A stretch of DNA of 53,560 nt from Anaerolineae bacterium (GTDB lineage Bacteria; Chloroflexota; Anaerolineae; 4572-78; J111): assembly GCA_020433805.1 (NCBI GenBank), contig JAGRBZ010000010.1, forward strand, positions 1-53,560, written 5' to 3'. Shown here piece by piece: positions 36,324 through 45,436 of the stretch. The translations under genes and the position numbers were made by a program. The notes under the pieces are model-generated. The model saw only the letters and a program-made list of their open reading frames with translations, was not told where the DNA came from and searched no databases. The number at the start of each line of letters is the position of its first letter. Position 1 is the first letter of the stretch.

Positions 36324-36950
36324 TTAGAATGTGTAACCAAATGCTTCCAAAATTGCTTTGTCTTTCTGCCGCACAAGTTCACGCAACTCCTGATCATAAT
36401 AAAAGCTATACTCCTTATGTTGGCTTGTATTCGCCTTTGGTGTGGTTTGAATAGCGTTTTTTAATACGGTCGGCAACGGAACTATATTACCTAATATAGA
36501 TAACAAATCGTCTCTTAAGGTTTCAAACCTACCGAGATTTACAGCGTCTAGCTCAAAGCCATACATAAAATAAAGATAAGCACTATACCCACCCAGATTG
36601 GGATGCTGAGAAAAATCCATCTTGAAGAATTCATTGTAATCCATCTCAAAAATGGTCAACAATGTATCCTTAAAGCTTTTTGTGCCGCCTTTGGAGATCT
36701 CCATAAAAAAGGGGGTCTTTAAGGCTTGTTTTTGATAATGATACCAGGACACATACCAATCATAAGGATTACGAACGAAGCTAAACGTAGGTAATATTTG
36801 ATAGGGAGCGGGAATGTTACGAGCAGGCGGGTGATCATCAATCGTTTTCATTTCCCAACTCGAAGGGGCGTGTTGTTGAAAAATTCTTCGAACAAATATC
36901 CCCCCGGTTCTGGGAACATGAATATAAACAAAATGCTTGCTAAGAATCAT
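36324..36950 (-). CDS. PAPS-dependent carbohydrate sulfotransferase (Sulfotransfer_2-like)
   Basis: The 208-residue single-domain protein has both cofactor-binding motifs of the sulfotransferase fold. The 5'-phosphosulfate loop is HVPRTGGI (11-18), close to the usual HIPKTGGT. The 3'-phosphate site is SFVRNPYDWYVSWY (R60, S68). It is short but complete for the bacterial branch of this family, which sulfates sugars using PAPS in the cytosol. No signal peptide is present. It is flanked by a sulfotransferase-methyltransferase fusion upstream (66 bp) and a GT-C gene downstream. The acceptor sugar is unknown. The ribosome site is weak. Confidence 0.85.
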   Translation of the reverse strand: MILSKHFVYIHVPRTGGIFVRRIFQQHAPSSWEMKTIDDHPPARNIPAPYQILPTFSFVRNPYDWYVSWYHYQKQALKTPFFMEISKGGTKSFKDTLLTIFEMDYNEFFKMDFSQHPNLGGYSAYLYFMYGFELDAVNLGRFETLRDDLLSILGNIVPLPTVLKNAIQTTPKANTSQHKEYSFYYDQELRELVRQKDKAILEAFGYTF

Positions 36951-37016
36951 AAACGGGGTACATTCCTTTCAATAGCTCCGGGTAGTGGAACACGGTTTAT
37001 ACTCAAAACATTTTTG

Positions 37017-38699
37017 TTATCTGCTCTTGTGGGCCACAACAACCACTTGTTCCAACGGACGGAACGGCTCATTTGCTCGTCGCCACCGGCTCAACCGCTC
37101 TAATAGTCGGCAGCGTATGTGATGGGGCAGATGATGGAGCACAATTTCAGTTAGTTGATAGGGCCAGATAGAGCGATAGGTGGGAGGCTGGCCAATACCG
37201 TATACCTTTTCTATCCGTATAAATCCGGCTGAACGCAGCAGCGCAGCTAATTCTTTATACCCATATTCTTTGAGGTGCAAGCCGCTGGCTATGGTGTCAA
37301 AATGACGGGAAATATCGTGCGGTCCATACAGCCGGTTAGGGGTAACACAAATATAATGCCCGCCAGGCACCAATAAGCGATGCATTTCAACGCCATGAAT
37401 ATAAGCATCTTCCGGGTGGAGATGTTCGATAAAGTGGCAACTGTAGGCCACATCGATACTTTCCGGCGGTAGGTCAAATGGCGGTGTGTCGACCTCAATT
37501 AGTTGATAGTTGGCCGGTAAATCAAGCCGGTTTTTGTTTTCCACAAAAGCATCGATGGCAATTATGCGGCCAACGTGCGGGGCCAGATACCGTGCCAGAG
37601 CATTGTTGCCCGAGCCTATTTCCAAAAACGTGGCGTTGGGACTCAGAAATGGATGTAGAAGTTGGGCTTGCAAATCTATAGCCTGCTGTTGTGCCTGGGG
37701 CGTTTGCTGTTGCGCTAGTTTTCGTTGGGGATGAAGGCGCTGCGCATATTCTCGATAAACCTGACTATAAAGGTTATGGCGTGCTTGACGGTCGCTGTTT
37801 AAGAGCCGCTGTGCTAACTCCTTTTCTAAGGCATACTGCTGCTCATAAGGCTCCCATTCTTTTTTGATGGTTCTTGCAATATAGTGGGTGCAATGTTCCG
37901 GTTGAATGTGCGGCTGTTCGTTTGAACGCCAATCGTTTGAGTAGTGATGCCGTTCGATATAATCTTCAAGTATAGGCTTGAAAATTTTGACATCTTCTTC
38001 CAAAAACCAATCGCGCCAATTTCCGTAGCTTTTTGTTCTGACCACGTAATCGAACATGGTATCAACCGTGGCCGACCCGGCTAGTGGTATTTCTAAATAC
38101 CGTTTCAGTTCGTCAATTTTTTCATCGACAAAATCTTCATATTTAATTGTAAAGTGATTCTGCAACCGATTTTCAAATTCAAATAACCAACGATGTTGAC
38201 GTGTAAGCCATTGGATTGACTTCTCGAATGAGTGGTGTGGAATATAAGCCAAAATCTGCTTGAGCATCTCTATAACGGTCAGGCTTTTGGGGTTTTGCTC
38301 TTTTTCACTGAGCAAGTACTGAATATGACTCAAACGCTCTTTGTTCTCATAAATCGAAGGTGATTGCCGAATGAGAAACAACATCTGGCTAATGACTCTA
38401 TCTCTGGGATCACGAATAATGTAGATTTTTTTATCAAAGCCCATAAACGAGTCGTAGCCAACAGACTGATCAACCCCAACGCCCAAAATTACCTTAGCCA
38501 AAACCCATCGATGCGCATCATCCGGTTGCGGAATATATTTTTGTTCTTCAAACAAAGCCCTCATATCGGAGGGCAAGGAATTGCCGATTTTATAAAACAA
38601 AGCTGTGGTACCGGTTCTATATTGACCAAAGATGGCAATTTTTTTAGGGTTTGTCATTGAATCTTGCAGTATCGCATAATCTTTTTGATTTGACATCAT
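37017..38699 (-). CDS. Sulfotransferase-methyltransferase fusion protein
   Basis: The 560-residue protein joins two transferases. Residues ~20-270 are a sulfotransferase: FGQYRTGTTAL (5'-phosphosulfate loop, T29-T32), YIIRDPRDRVISQML (R96, S104, 3'-phosphate site) and IKYEDFV. A Gln-rich helical linker (about 280-345) leads to a class I methyltransferase with LEIGSGNNALA (359-369), CHFIEHLHPEDA and RLLVPGGHYICVTPN. The methyltransferase half resembles enzymes that modify sugars or lipid-linked glycans. Fusion suggests that sulfation and methylation occur on the same residue or chain end. The start overlaps the Wzt gene stop by 4 bp, tying modification to export; in several O-antigen systems a terminal methyl group is the length and export signal read by Wzt. 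Confidence 0.87.
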   Translation of the reverse strand: MMSNQKDYAILQDSMTNPKKIAIFGQYRTGTTALFYKIGNSLPSDMRALFEEQKYIPQPDDAHRWVLAKVILGVGVDQSVGYDSFMGFDKKIYIIRDPRDRVISQMLFLIRQSPSIYENKERLSHIQYLLSEKEQNPKSLTVIEMLKQILAYIPHHSFEKSIQWLTRQHRWLFEFENRLQNHFTIKYEDFVDEKIDELKRYLEIPLAGSATVDTMFDYVVRTKSYGNWRDWFLEEDVKIFKPILEDYIERHHYSNDWRSNEQPHIQPEHCTHYIARTIKKEWEPYEQQYALEKELAQRLLNSDRQARHNLYSQVYREYAQRLHPQRKLAQQQTPQAQQQAIDLQAQLLHPFLSPNATFLEIGSGNNALARYLAPHVGRIIAIDAFVENKNRLDLPANYQLIEVDTPPFDLPPESIDVAYSCHFIEHLHPEDAYIHGVEMHRLLVPGGHYICVTPNRLYGPHDISRHFDTIASGLHLKEYGYKELAALLRSAGFIRIEKVYGIGQPPTYRSIWPYQLTEIVLHHLPHHIRCRLLERLSRWRRANEPFRPLEQVVVVAHKSR

Positions 38700-40078
38700 T
38701 GTCGTACTGTCACCGGCACAATTGAAACGCCAAATTCGTCCGGTAGGTTACATATGCCGTGATGCGGCAGCGATAGTCGATCATCTTGGCGCGGAATAAT
38801 GGTAAAGGTTATCGCTCGCTCAACATTGCACAGCCCGATCATTTTCGTCTGGATATCTCGGCGCGACTGTTGGTTGGCGTTGGCGTAATCTATCGGTGTT
38901 GTCGTCGTGAAGGCAACCGTGGCGGTATAATTGCCGACGTCTAAGTCGAGCTTTATGGCGTGTTTAAATCGCACGTGACCGGCTTTGGGCAGCGGAGGAG
39001 GGACTTTAGGCCATAAATGTTGCAGCGTGCTTTTGCCGTAGATGACAAGATTGCGTGCGTTTAAGATGGTAATTTTGCCCAAAGGAATTTCGATGGCTTC
39101 GGTCGTCTCAAATTCGGTGTAAAAATAAGCCCATTGGCCATGCTCAAATATATTGCAGGGGTGACCCTCGTGATCGCATAAAGCTACGGCTGTACAACGA
39201 ACCCCTTTTTTGTGTTCGATAACGGCTTTGGATAAATCAAGAAACGTATCAGCCGCAGGCCAGAAGGGTAATGGGTTATTGGCAGTGGTTTGGGGCAGGA
39301 GGTCATTGTCCATCGTCATGACGGTGGCGAGCGATGTCCCATTAGAATTTGATTTTCGTTGTAATGCTGCAAAACGTTTGATGGTTTCGGACGGGTCGCC
39401 ATAATATACCATTTGGCCGTGATTTAATAGGATAGCATCTTGACAATATTGTTGCACAATGGGCATGGCATGGGTAACCAAAATAACGGCGACATCCTGC
39501 TGCATTAATGTCTCCATACGTTCGTAACATTTTTGCTTGAAGAATATATCCCCCACAGCAAAGATCTCGTCGAGAATAAGAACATCACACTCCAGAAAGG
39601 CAAACAGCGAAAAACCCAGGCGGGCTTTCATCCCCGACGAATAGAATTTGAAAGGCCGATCAAAATAAGCATCCAGCTCTGCAAAATCTTCAATATCGGG
39701 TAATCGTGCCGCGATGTAATCCTCAGGAAAATCCAGGAGTTGCGCACTGCGAAACAGATTTTGTCGCCCCGTCAGTTCCGGATTGAAGCCGGTGCCTAAA
39801 CCCAGTAAAGATAAGATGCGTCCGTTAACCTGGTACGTACCTTCTGTAGGGTAGAGGATGCCGGTTAATATCTTTAGTAAAGTGCTTTTTCCGGCACCGT
39901 TGGGACCAATTAACCCCAAAATTTGGCCGCGTTTCAACGTAAAAGAGATGTCGCGCAAAGCCCAAAACTCTTGGTGATGGGGGCGAGATGTAATCCATTC
40001 TTTAACTCGTCCCCACGGATTTTCGTATATTTCGAATTTTTTTCCCAGCCCTTCAACCTTGATAACGGAGTCTGTCAT
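38696..40078 (-). CDS. wzt: Wzt-type polysaccharide ABC exporter ATPase with C-terminal glycan-binding domain
   Basis: The 460-residue protein has an ABC ATPase at 1-~240: Walker A GPNGAGKST (58-66), the Wzt/KpsT-style signature FYSSGMKARL (145-154), Walker B VLILDE (166-171) and the H-loop VTHAM (H203). Residues ~270-450 form a beta-sandwich extension like the Wzt carbohydrate-binding domain that recognises the finished chain end. It therefore likely exports a lipid-linked, end-modified polysaccharide. Unusually, the permease gene is not beside it in the same direction but diverges across a 68-bp gap. It is the first gene of the 12-gene minus-strand run; a TAAGGT lies upstream of the ATG. 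Confidence 0.93.
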   Translation of the reverse strand: MTDSVIKVEGLGKKFEIYENPWGRVKEWITSRPHHQEFWALRDISFTLKRGQILGLIGPNGAGKSTLLKILTGILYPTEGTYQVNGRILSLLGLGTGFNPELTGRQNLFRSAQLLDFPEDYIAARLPDIEDFAELDAYFDRPFKFYSSGMKARLGFSLFAFLECDVLILDEIFAVGDIFFKQKCYERMETLMQQDVAVILVTHAMPIVQQYCQDAILLNHGQMVYYGDPSETIKRFAALQRKSNSNGTSLATVMTMDNDLLPQTTANNPLPFWPAADTFLDLSKAVIEHKKGVRCTAVALCDHEGHPCNIFEHGQWAYFYTEFETTEAIEIPLGKITILNARNLVIYGKSTLQHLWPKVPPPLPKAGHVRFKHAIKLDLDVGNYTATVAFTTTTPIDYANANQQSRRDIQTKMIGLCNVERAITFTIIPRQDDRLSLPHHGICNLPDEFGVSIVPVTVRQ

Positions 40079-40146
40079 TGGGCGTTGACCTTACAATGTA
40101 AAGGGTTCATTATGCTGTTGCGTGATTTTGCAAGTACAATAGGATT

Positions 40147-40938
40147 ATGATCATTATGCAGAATTTGTACCATTACCGGAAGTACATATGGCAAAACGCG
40201 CTGCAGGATTTGCGACATCGTTACGCCGGTTCGGCCCTGGGAGCCGTCTGGAATTTATTATTGCCTCTGGCCCAAATTCTGATTTATGCGCTCATATTTT
40301 CGCAGATTATGACGGTGCGCGGTCAGTCTGGTCGAGGTAGTTATGCCTTTGTTCTTTATCTTTGCTGCGGTCTTTTCCCCTGGTTCACTTTTGCAAATGC
40401 GGTAACCAGAGGCAGTATGGCTATTTACACTAATGCTCGCTATATAACAAGGTTTCCTATCCCCGAAGAGATTTTTGTGGCTAAATTGGTACTGGCCGAA
40501 ACGTTTATTTTGATGATTTATTTGGCTCTGCTGGTGATGATTGGTCCGTTTCTGGGACAACCGTGGGGCTGGAGTAACGTGCTCTTACCGTTGGTGGGGG
40601 TTCTGTTTCAAGCGTTGGGATTTGGGTTGGCGTTATTGTTGGCCTCGTTTGTGGTGTTTTTTCAAGACCTCAGTCAGGTTTTTGGCATCATTATGCGGAT
40701 GTGGATGTGGCTAACCCCCGTTGTCTATATTGAGGCCATTTTGTCTGAGCGCGTACTCTCCCTTTTGCGCTGGAATCCCGCCTATTTTTTCATCAAAAGT
40801 TTTCGCGATTTATTTCTGTTTAACCAAATCCCTCCTTGGAACGCCTGGGCAACGATGATGGTTTGGGTGACAGGTTTTGTTTTTCTCTCCGCTTGGGTTT
40901 TGCAGCTTACCCGCCCCAAGTTGCGAGATTTGTTATAA
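40147..40938 (+). CDS. wzm: Wzm-type ABC-2 permease for polysaccharide export
   Basis: The 263-residue protein has six hydrophobic segments and the ABC-2 features of polysaccharide exporters: a basic amphipathic N-terminus (YRKYIWQNALQDLRHRYAG), GAVWNLLLPLAQILIYAL, and a re-entrant region near LTPVVYIEAIL with RWNPAYFFIKSFRDL. It forms the channel that pairs with the divergent Wzt ATPase. Two ATGs are possible (40147 and 40156); AGGA at 40141-40144 sits two bases from the first and eleven from the second, so the start is not decided. It is followed 28 bp later by a GT2 gene. Confidence 0.92.
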   Translation: MIIMQNLYHYRKYIWQNALQDLRHRYAGSALGAVWNLLLPLAQILIYALIFSQIMTVRGQSGRGSYAFVLYLCCGLFPWFTFANAVTRGSMAIYTNARYITRFPIPEEIFVAKLVLAETFILMIYLALLVMIGPFLGQPWGWSNVLLPLVGVLFQALGFGLALLLASFVVFFQDLSQVFGIIMRMWMWLTPVVYIEAILSERVLSLLRWNPAYFFIKSFRDLFLFNQIPPWNAWATMMVWVTGFVFLSAWVLQLTRPKLRDLL

Positions 40939-40966
40939 CTATCGCTTATGTTCTTAGACTTTTTCA

Positions 40967-42004
40967 ATGATGGAGATTGATTCTATCGTGCCAGACAACG
41001 TTCTTCTTGGCAAATCCAATCTTGAAATCTCTACTATGAAGCCGACCGTATCCGTGGTTATCGTAACCTGGAATAGCGAAGATTTTATCGATGGCTGTTT
41101 GACGGCGCTGTTTGATCAAACATACCCTCATTTAGACGTAATTATCGTCGACAACTATTCAACCGATCATACCTTAGAAATTATCCATGCTTACCACAAT
41201 CTGAGGCTGTTCAAACAGAATGAAAACCTGGGCTTTAGTAAAGGACAAAACATCGGCATTGCCGAGGCAATAGGCGACTACCTTTTCTTACTGAACCCTG
41301 ATGTGATATTGGCTGAAGATCACATCGAAAAGCTGGTAACGGTAGCAGAAAAGCATCCGCAGGCTGGGACAGTTACCGGCAAGCTTTTATTGAGCGATGG
41401 GATGACATCGCGCCAACCCACAGCCCTTATTGATAGCGTTGGCTTCTATTTGGAGAAGACACGACGCCAACGTTTACACGGCTATCAAGATGTAGACTCC
41501 GAACGCTATAATCAGCAACATGATATTTTTGGCGGCTGTGCCGCTGCATCGCTTTACCGTAAAGCGATGCTGGAAGCCTGTAAGTTTGAAGGCCAATATT
41601 TTGATGAGGCATTTTTTGTTTACAAAGAAGATATTGACCTGGCCTGGCGTGCTCAACTGTTGGGTTGGAAAAGTATCTACACGCCTTGTGCTGTGGCTTT
41701 TCACCGGCGTGCTTTTAAGCCCAACCAACGGTCAGATGTCTCGCCGCATATTCGGATGCATTCGATAAAAAACAGGTACCTTCTGCTCATCAAAAATGAG
41801 CTGTTTGCCAATTTTGTGAGACATAGTGCCTACATCATTTTTTACGATCTAAAAATCTTGATTTACCTTCTCTTGTTCGAACAATCATCGTTGGGGGGAT
41901 TGTTACGTGTTATCCGGCTGCTGCCGGAAATGCTGCGTTGGCGTCGATTTATTATGAAGCACAAAAAGGTCGATGAAACGTATATGTTGGCCTGGATGAA
42001 GTGA
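40967..42004 (+). CDS. GT2-family glycosyltransferase (WbbL-like)
   Basis: The 345-residue protein has the GT2 core: SVVIVTWNSEDFIDGCL, VDNYSTDHT, ENLGFSKGQNIG, LLNPDV (109-112, DxD equivalent) and the acceptor-side EDIDLAWRAQLLGW. This is the WbbL/rhamnosyltransferase-like pattern. Several starts are possible; the conserved domain begins only after residue 24 (MKPTVSV), so an internal ATG at about 41036 could be the true start. A C-terminal amphipathic region (about 280-330) may attach it to the membrane. It follows wzm and ends 7 bp from the convergent GT4 gene. The likely step is cytosolic chain assembly before export. Confidence 0.87.
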   Translation: MMEIDSIVPDNVLLGKSNLEISTMKPTVSVVIVTWNSEDFIDGCLTALFDQTYPHLDVIIVDNYSTDHTLEIIHAYHNLRLFKQNENLGFSKGQNIGIAEAIGDYLFLLNPDVILAEDHIEKLVTVAEKHPQAGTVTGKLLLSDGMTSRQPTALIDSVGFYLEKTRRQRLHGYQDVDSERYNQQHDIFGGCAAASLYRKAMLEACKFEGQYFDEAFFVYKEDIDLAWRAQLLGWKSIYTPCAVAFHRRAFKPNQRSDVSPHIRMHSIKNRYLLLIKNELFANFVRHSAYIIFYDLKILIYLLLFEQSSLGGLLRVIRLLPEMLRWRRFIMKHKKVDETYMLAWMK

Positions 42005-42011
42005 TGGTGCC

Positions 42012-43121
42012 TTAATGCGCCTCAAGCAATGCCTGCATCAGCTTTTCATATGCATCCGTAATCGACTCCCAACTGTACACCTGACATGCTCTATGGCGCG
42101 CCTTTTCTCCATACTGTTTCATGACAGTTGGGTTAGCAATGAGCTGTTGCAGCACACGCTTCAAGGCGGGAGCGCCAACGCTCCCCTCGTAACTTAATCC
42201 CGTGTCGCCCAATGTTTCTAAGTTTTCTAGCGTGTTATTTACGACCACACAACTGCCGAAGCGCATGGCTTCCAGCAGTGCGGGATGGGTTCCGCCGGCC
42301 CCGGCCGTTTCCACAAAAATAGTGCTGTTCGAGCCTAATTCGTGGTAACCCCGGCCAAACACATATCCTGTAAAAATAATCCGCGGATCATCTTGAGCCT
42401 TGGCTTTGAGCCAGGTAATATAACGATCAACATAAGGCGCATCACCCACAAGTACGCACTTTAAATCCGTATCCAACGCTTTAAATGCGTCGACCAGGTG
42501 ATGGGCATAACTTTCCGGAACCAATCGCCCTACGAACAAGATATACTGCTGGGGGTTAAGCCCAAATCGGGCTAGCGTGTCTCCCGGCGGCACATAGTCT
42601 ACTTCGGAGCCATAAGCGATGCAGGGTGGCTCATGGCCGTAACGTTGACGATAATAGGTTTGCACCACTTGCGAATCGGTGAGGTAGAGGTTAGGTAACT
42701 TGATAGCCAAGTACTCAGACCATTGAATATAACGCTTGGCCCAAGCGGGCCATTTTTCGCGTTTCCAATCCAGACCATCAACATTGAGAATGGTTTTGCT
42801 GCCAACCAGTCTTGGTATCCAGGTCAGCGGACTATTGCCGACATTAAAGTACAATACAATATCGTATTGGCGAACCAGGCTATGCAGTGAGGCTACCCAG
42901 GTATGGACAATCGTGTCCAGATACTTATTAGGAACCGTGGGCAACTTGATCAGGCTCATGCCTTTGTACGTTGCTTCCGGGTGCCTTATGAAATGAGAAC
43001 GACAGTAGACCGTAACGTGATGACCACGCTGCACCAAGCGAGTCCCCAGTTGCTCCGCACAGGTTTCGAAGCCGCCGTAATTCGCCGGCACACCACGAAT
43101 ACCTAGTATAGCGATACGCAT
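42012..43121 (-). CDS. GT4-family glycosyltransferase with DUF1972 N-terminus
   Basis: The 369-residue GT-B protein begins with RIAILGIRGVPANYGGFET, the signature of DUF1972-type glycosyltransferases frequently annotated as rhamnosyl- or beta-1,4-transferases. The C-terminal half has ILFVGRLVPES and FVETAGAGGTHPALLEAM, the donor-binding region with the usual Glu pair. No membrane helix is visible; it is a cytosolic chain-building enzyme. It converges on the GT2 gene (7 bp gap) and lies 118 bp downstream of another minus-strand GT gene. Linkage and sugar are not known. Confidence 0.9.
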   Translation of the reverse strand: MRIAILGIRGVPANYGGFETCAEQLGTRLVQRGHHVTVYCRSHFIRHPEATYKGMSLIKLPTVPNKYLDTIVHTWVASLHSLVRQYDIVLYFNVGNSPLTWIPRLVGSKTILNVDGLDWKREKWPAWAKRYIQWSEYLAIKLPNLYLTDSQVVQTYYRQRYGHEPPCIAYGSEVDYVPPGDTLARFGLNPQQYILFVGRLVPESYAHHLVDAFKALDTDLKCVLVGDAPYVDRYITWLKAKAQDDPRIIFTGYVFGRGYHELGSNSTIFVETAGAGGTHPALLEAMRFGSCVVVNNTLENLETLGDTGLSYEGSVGAPALKRVLQQLIANPTVMKQYGEKARHRACQVYSWESITDAYEKLMQALLEAH

Positions 43122-43239
43122 TTATCGACTGAGCCTTAAGCAATTGAATAGAGACGCTGAACTATTCATATGCCGGCAAATTACAGAATTATTCAACCCC
43201 AATGCCTCTTGTGTTTTGACAAGTATGGCACAGTTTGGC

Positions 43240-45114
43240 TTAATTGTTAAGGTTCGATGCTCTATTTGTATGATCGTCAGGTGTGCTTAAGCTCAAGTCT
43301 TCCCGGTTGCGGGTAAAATTGGGATTGTAATAGGGGTCGCTGTTGAGGAAAGCTCCCCATTTTTGTTGAAGCAGAAGCTTGTCAGCCTCAACCATAGGGC
43401 TGTTATCAAAATGGGTATCATAGGGAGGAACGATTAATTGCGCATACGGTGTAAATAAATTTCGGTAGCCGTGCTGCGCCAGTCGAAGACAAAGATCAAC
43501 ATCGAAATATGCATTTTTATATGCCGGGTCAAATCCGTTAACCTGATCAAATCGTTCCCGGCGCACCATAAAGCATCGCGCCGATACCGCCGCTACCTCT
43601 CGCACCATATCTTTGAGATTAAGAAATAAAATTATTTGAGGTACATCCGCTAACCCTCGGCCCGGATGACCGGCAGCACCGTTTAGCCCTAACGCCATTC
43701 CCGCACTGACCAGATGTCCTCGTTTTGAAAGTAGTTTGCCCCCCACACAGCCTATATCCGGCAGTTGCGCATATTCCAGCATCGCCGTGAGCCAATCGCT
43801 GCTGATGGGTTGAGTTCCACTGCTCAGAAAAAGAAGGTATTCGCCTTGGGCTTGTTGAACTCCCCTTGATAGCGATTGAGACAAAGCGGGCTCTTGTGTT
43901 GAGGTGATGACGACCTCGATTTGCTTGTGTGCCGCAGTTTGTCTCAATGTATCACAATGGTTATATGTCGTGACGAATATGATTTCATAATTCTGATAGG
44001 GGGTAACTTTTTTCAACATTTGGACAAATTTGAGAACAGGAGCCGCGTTATTATCTTGATGCAAGGATATAACAAGGGATACAAGCGGCCTGCCGGCTAT
44101 CTGATAGCGCACACGAAACAAGGGGGGAAAACTGCCGGGTACAACCTCTGCCCGTATATCGCGCCGTTGGATGGCCTGGGTTAGCGCCTGAAATGTAGCG
44201 TTTTGGGCATAAGGTTTAGCGTCAAGCGTAAGCGCCGTAGAGGTCGAAATCTTGCGCCAGGAGTATAATACTTTGGGGATGTGATATACCTGGTCGCTTT
44301 GTTCGGTAAATCGTAGGAAAAGATCGTAATCTTGGCTGCCGACAAATGCGTCGCGGAAGCCCCCAATCGCTTCAACAAGAGTTCGACGCAAAACGGCAAA
44401 GTGGGCGATATAGTTGGTACTTTGTAACAGGTGAGGCGACCAGCCCGGCTTGAAAAACGGTTCCGAACGACTCCCGTCCGCTTCAAGCCGATCTTCGTCG
44501 GAGTAGATCAAATCTGCCTGGGGGTGTTTGTTGAGCAGTTTAATTACTTCCGCCAGAGCCGTGACCGTAATCTCATCATCATGATCGAGCAAAGCTACAA
44601 ATTCGCCGGTGGCCAACGTTAGCGCGCTGTTCGATGCCGCCGAAATATGTCCGTTGGTTGGCCGATAAATAATCTTGATCCGCGCATCAAGATGACGATA
44701 GAATTCCAAAGTTTCTCTAATATGCGGTGCTGTTGAAGCGTCATCGGCAATACATAATTCCCAGTTCGCGTAGAGTTGTTGGCGTACACTGTCGATGGCT
44801 CGACGCAGCCAGCGCTCTTCGGTATTATAGACGGGCATGAGGATACTCATCGTGGGTTGATAGCGTAACAGGGCCAATTGCTGCTCTAGTGTCTTTAATT
44901 CAACGGGGGTAACACAATGGACTTGTTGCCAAAGTTTGTACTGATGAGAGATGCGGGCAGCGTTTTTGACAATGTCGACGCCGTTGGAAAGACCTCCGGG
45001 GCTGGAGAGAATGCGCCACGCTTTTCGAGCGCCCTGTAGCGGTGAGCTTTTCAAGCGTTGATAGATTTTACGAGCAAACAGATTGAGGCCGGAAACCCTG
45101 TTTGATAACTTCAT
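43240..45114 (-). CDS. Two-domain GT2 glycosyltransferase, second domain lacking its DxD
   Basis: The 624-residue protein has an N-terminal ~85 residues common to O-antigen GT2 proteins. The first GT-A domain follows (SILMPVYNTEE, IADDAS, LLDHDDEI at 176-182, IYSDEDRL, DYDLFLRF). The second, from about residue 348, keeps the fold (SLVISLHQDN, YLLFLSS, VGGKLL, NAYFDVDLCLRLAQHG). However, it has SSGTQPISSDWL where related proteins carry NNDTEV. The donor-metal aspartates are therefore missing and this half is probably non-catalytic, perhaps a scaffold. It faces the sulfotransferase gene across a 322-bp divergent gap. Confidence 0.88.
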   Translation of the reverse strand: MKLSNRVSGLNLFARKIYQRLKSSPLQGARKAWRILSSPGGLSNGVDIVKNAARISHQYKLWQQVHCVTPVELKTLEQQLALLRYQPTMSILMPVYNTEERWLRRAIDSVRQQLYANWELCIADDASTAPHIRETLEFYRHLDARIKIIYRPTNGHISAASNSALTLATGEFVALLDHDDEITVTALAEVIKLLNKHPQADLIYSDEDRLEADGSRSEPFFKPGWSPHLLQSTNYIAHFAVLRRTLVEAIGGFRDAFVGSQDYDLFLRFTEQSDQVYHIPKVLYSWRKISTSTALTLDAKPYAQNATFQALTQAIQRRDIRAEVVPGSFPPLFRVRYQIAGRPLVSLVISLHQDNNAAPVLKFVQMLKKVTPYQNYEIIFVTTYNHCDTLRQTAAHKQIEVVITSTQEPALSQSLSRGVQQAQGEYLLFLSSGTQPISSDWLTAMLEYAQLPDIGCVGGKLLSKRGHLVSAGMALGLNGAAGHPGRGLADVPQIILFLNLKDMVREVAAVSARCFMVRRERFDQVNGFDPAYKNAYFDVDLCLRLAQHGYRNLFTPYAQLIVPPYDTHFDNSPMVEADKLLLQQKWGAFLNSDPYYNPNFTRNREDLSLSTPDDHTNRASNLNN

Positions 45115-45152
45115 AGCGATCTTTCACACAAATCTCTATTGGTGATGGTCTA

Positions 45153-45291
45153 TGAGTTACGTAGTTCCGAGACCCTAAAGGTTTCCGAAGTCACCTGTCA
45201 AGCAAAATTTTGAGGCAATCGCGCTTGTATTTTACCCTAAAGTCGGCTTATAAAACCTTTAGGGTCTGGTTTCTTCCAACTGCGTAACTTC
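45153..45291. repeat. MITE-like element, CCCTAAAGG subfamily, 139 bp, opposite orientation to 4263
   Basis: The ends TGAGTTACGTAGTT (45153-45166) and AACTGCGTAACTTC (45278-45291) are inverted and flanked by TA at 45151-45152 and 45292-45293. Its reverse complement is nearly identical over its full length to the 4263-4400 element, including the inner GACCCTAAAGGTTT hairpin. It lies just upstream of the promoter for the 45437 gene. Confidence 0.88.
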
Positions 45292-45311
45292 TAGTGGCTA
45301 TCGGATAAGTT

Positions 45312-45340
45312 TTGTGAAGGGTTACGGGATAGCTTATAAT
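45312..45340 (+). promoter_or_regulatory. Candidate sigma-70 promoter for the 45437 gene
   Basis: TTGTGA at 45312-45317 and a perfect TATAAT at 45335-45340 are 17 bp apart. The predicted transcript start is about 90 bp before the ATG at 45437. The MITE-like element ends 20 bp upstream of the -35 box. Confidence 0.6.
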
Positions 45341-45436
45341 ACCACTCGCCATCTCGAAGCCAAAATAGTATTTGTGTCAGGAATGGTATGATCACAAAGG
45401 AGTGAGTGTCTGCACCGTGGAACACCAGGTATTATC

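Noticed and set aside
40079..40146. Promoters in the wzt/wzm divergent gap
   Set aside because: TTG- and TATAAT-like hexamers can be found on both strands, but none has acceptable spacing.
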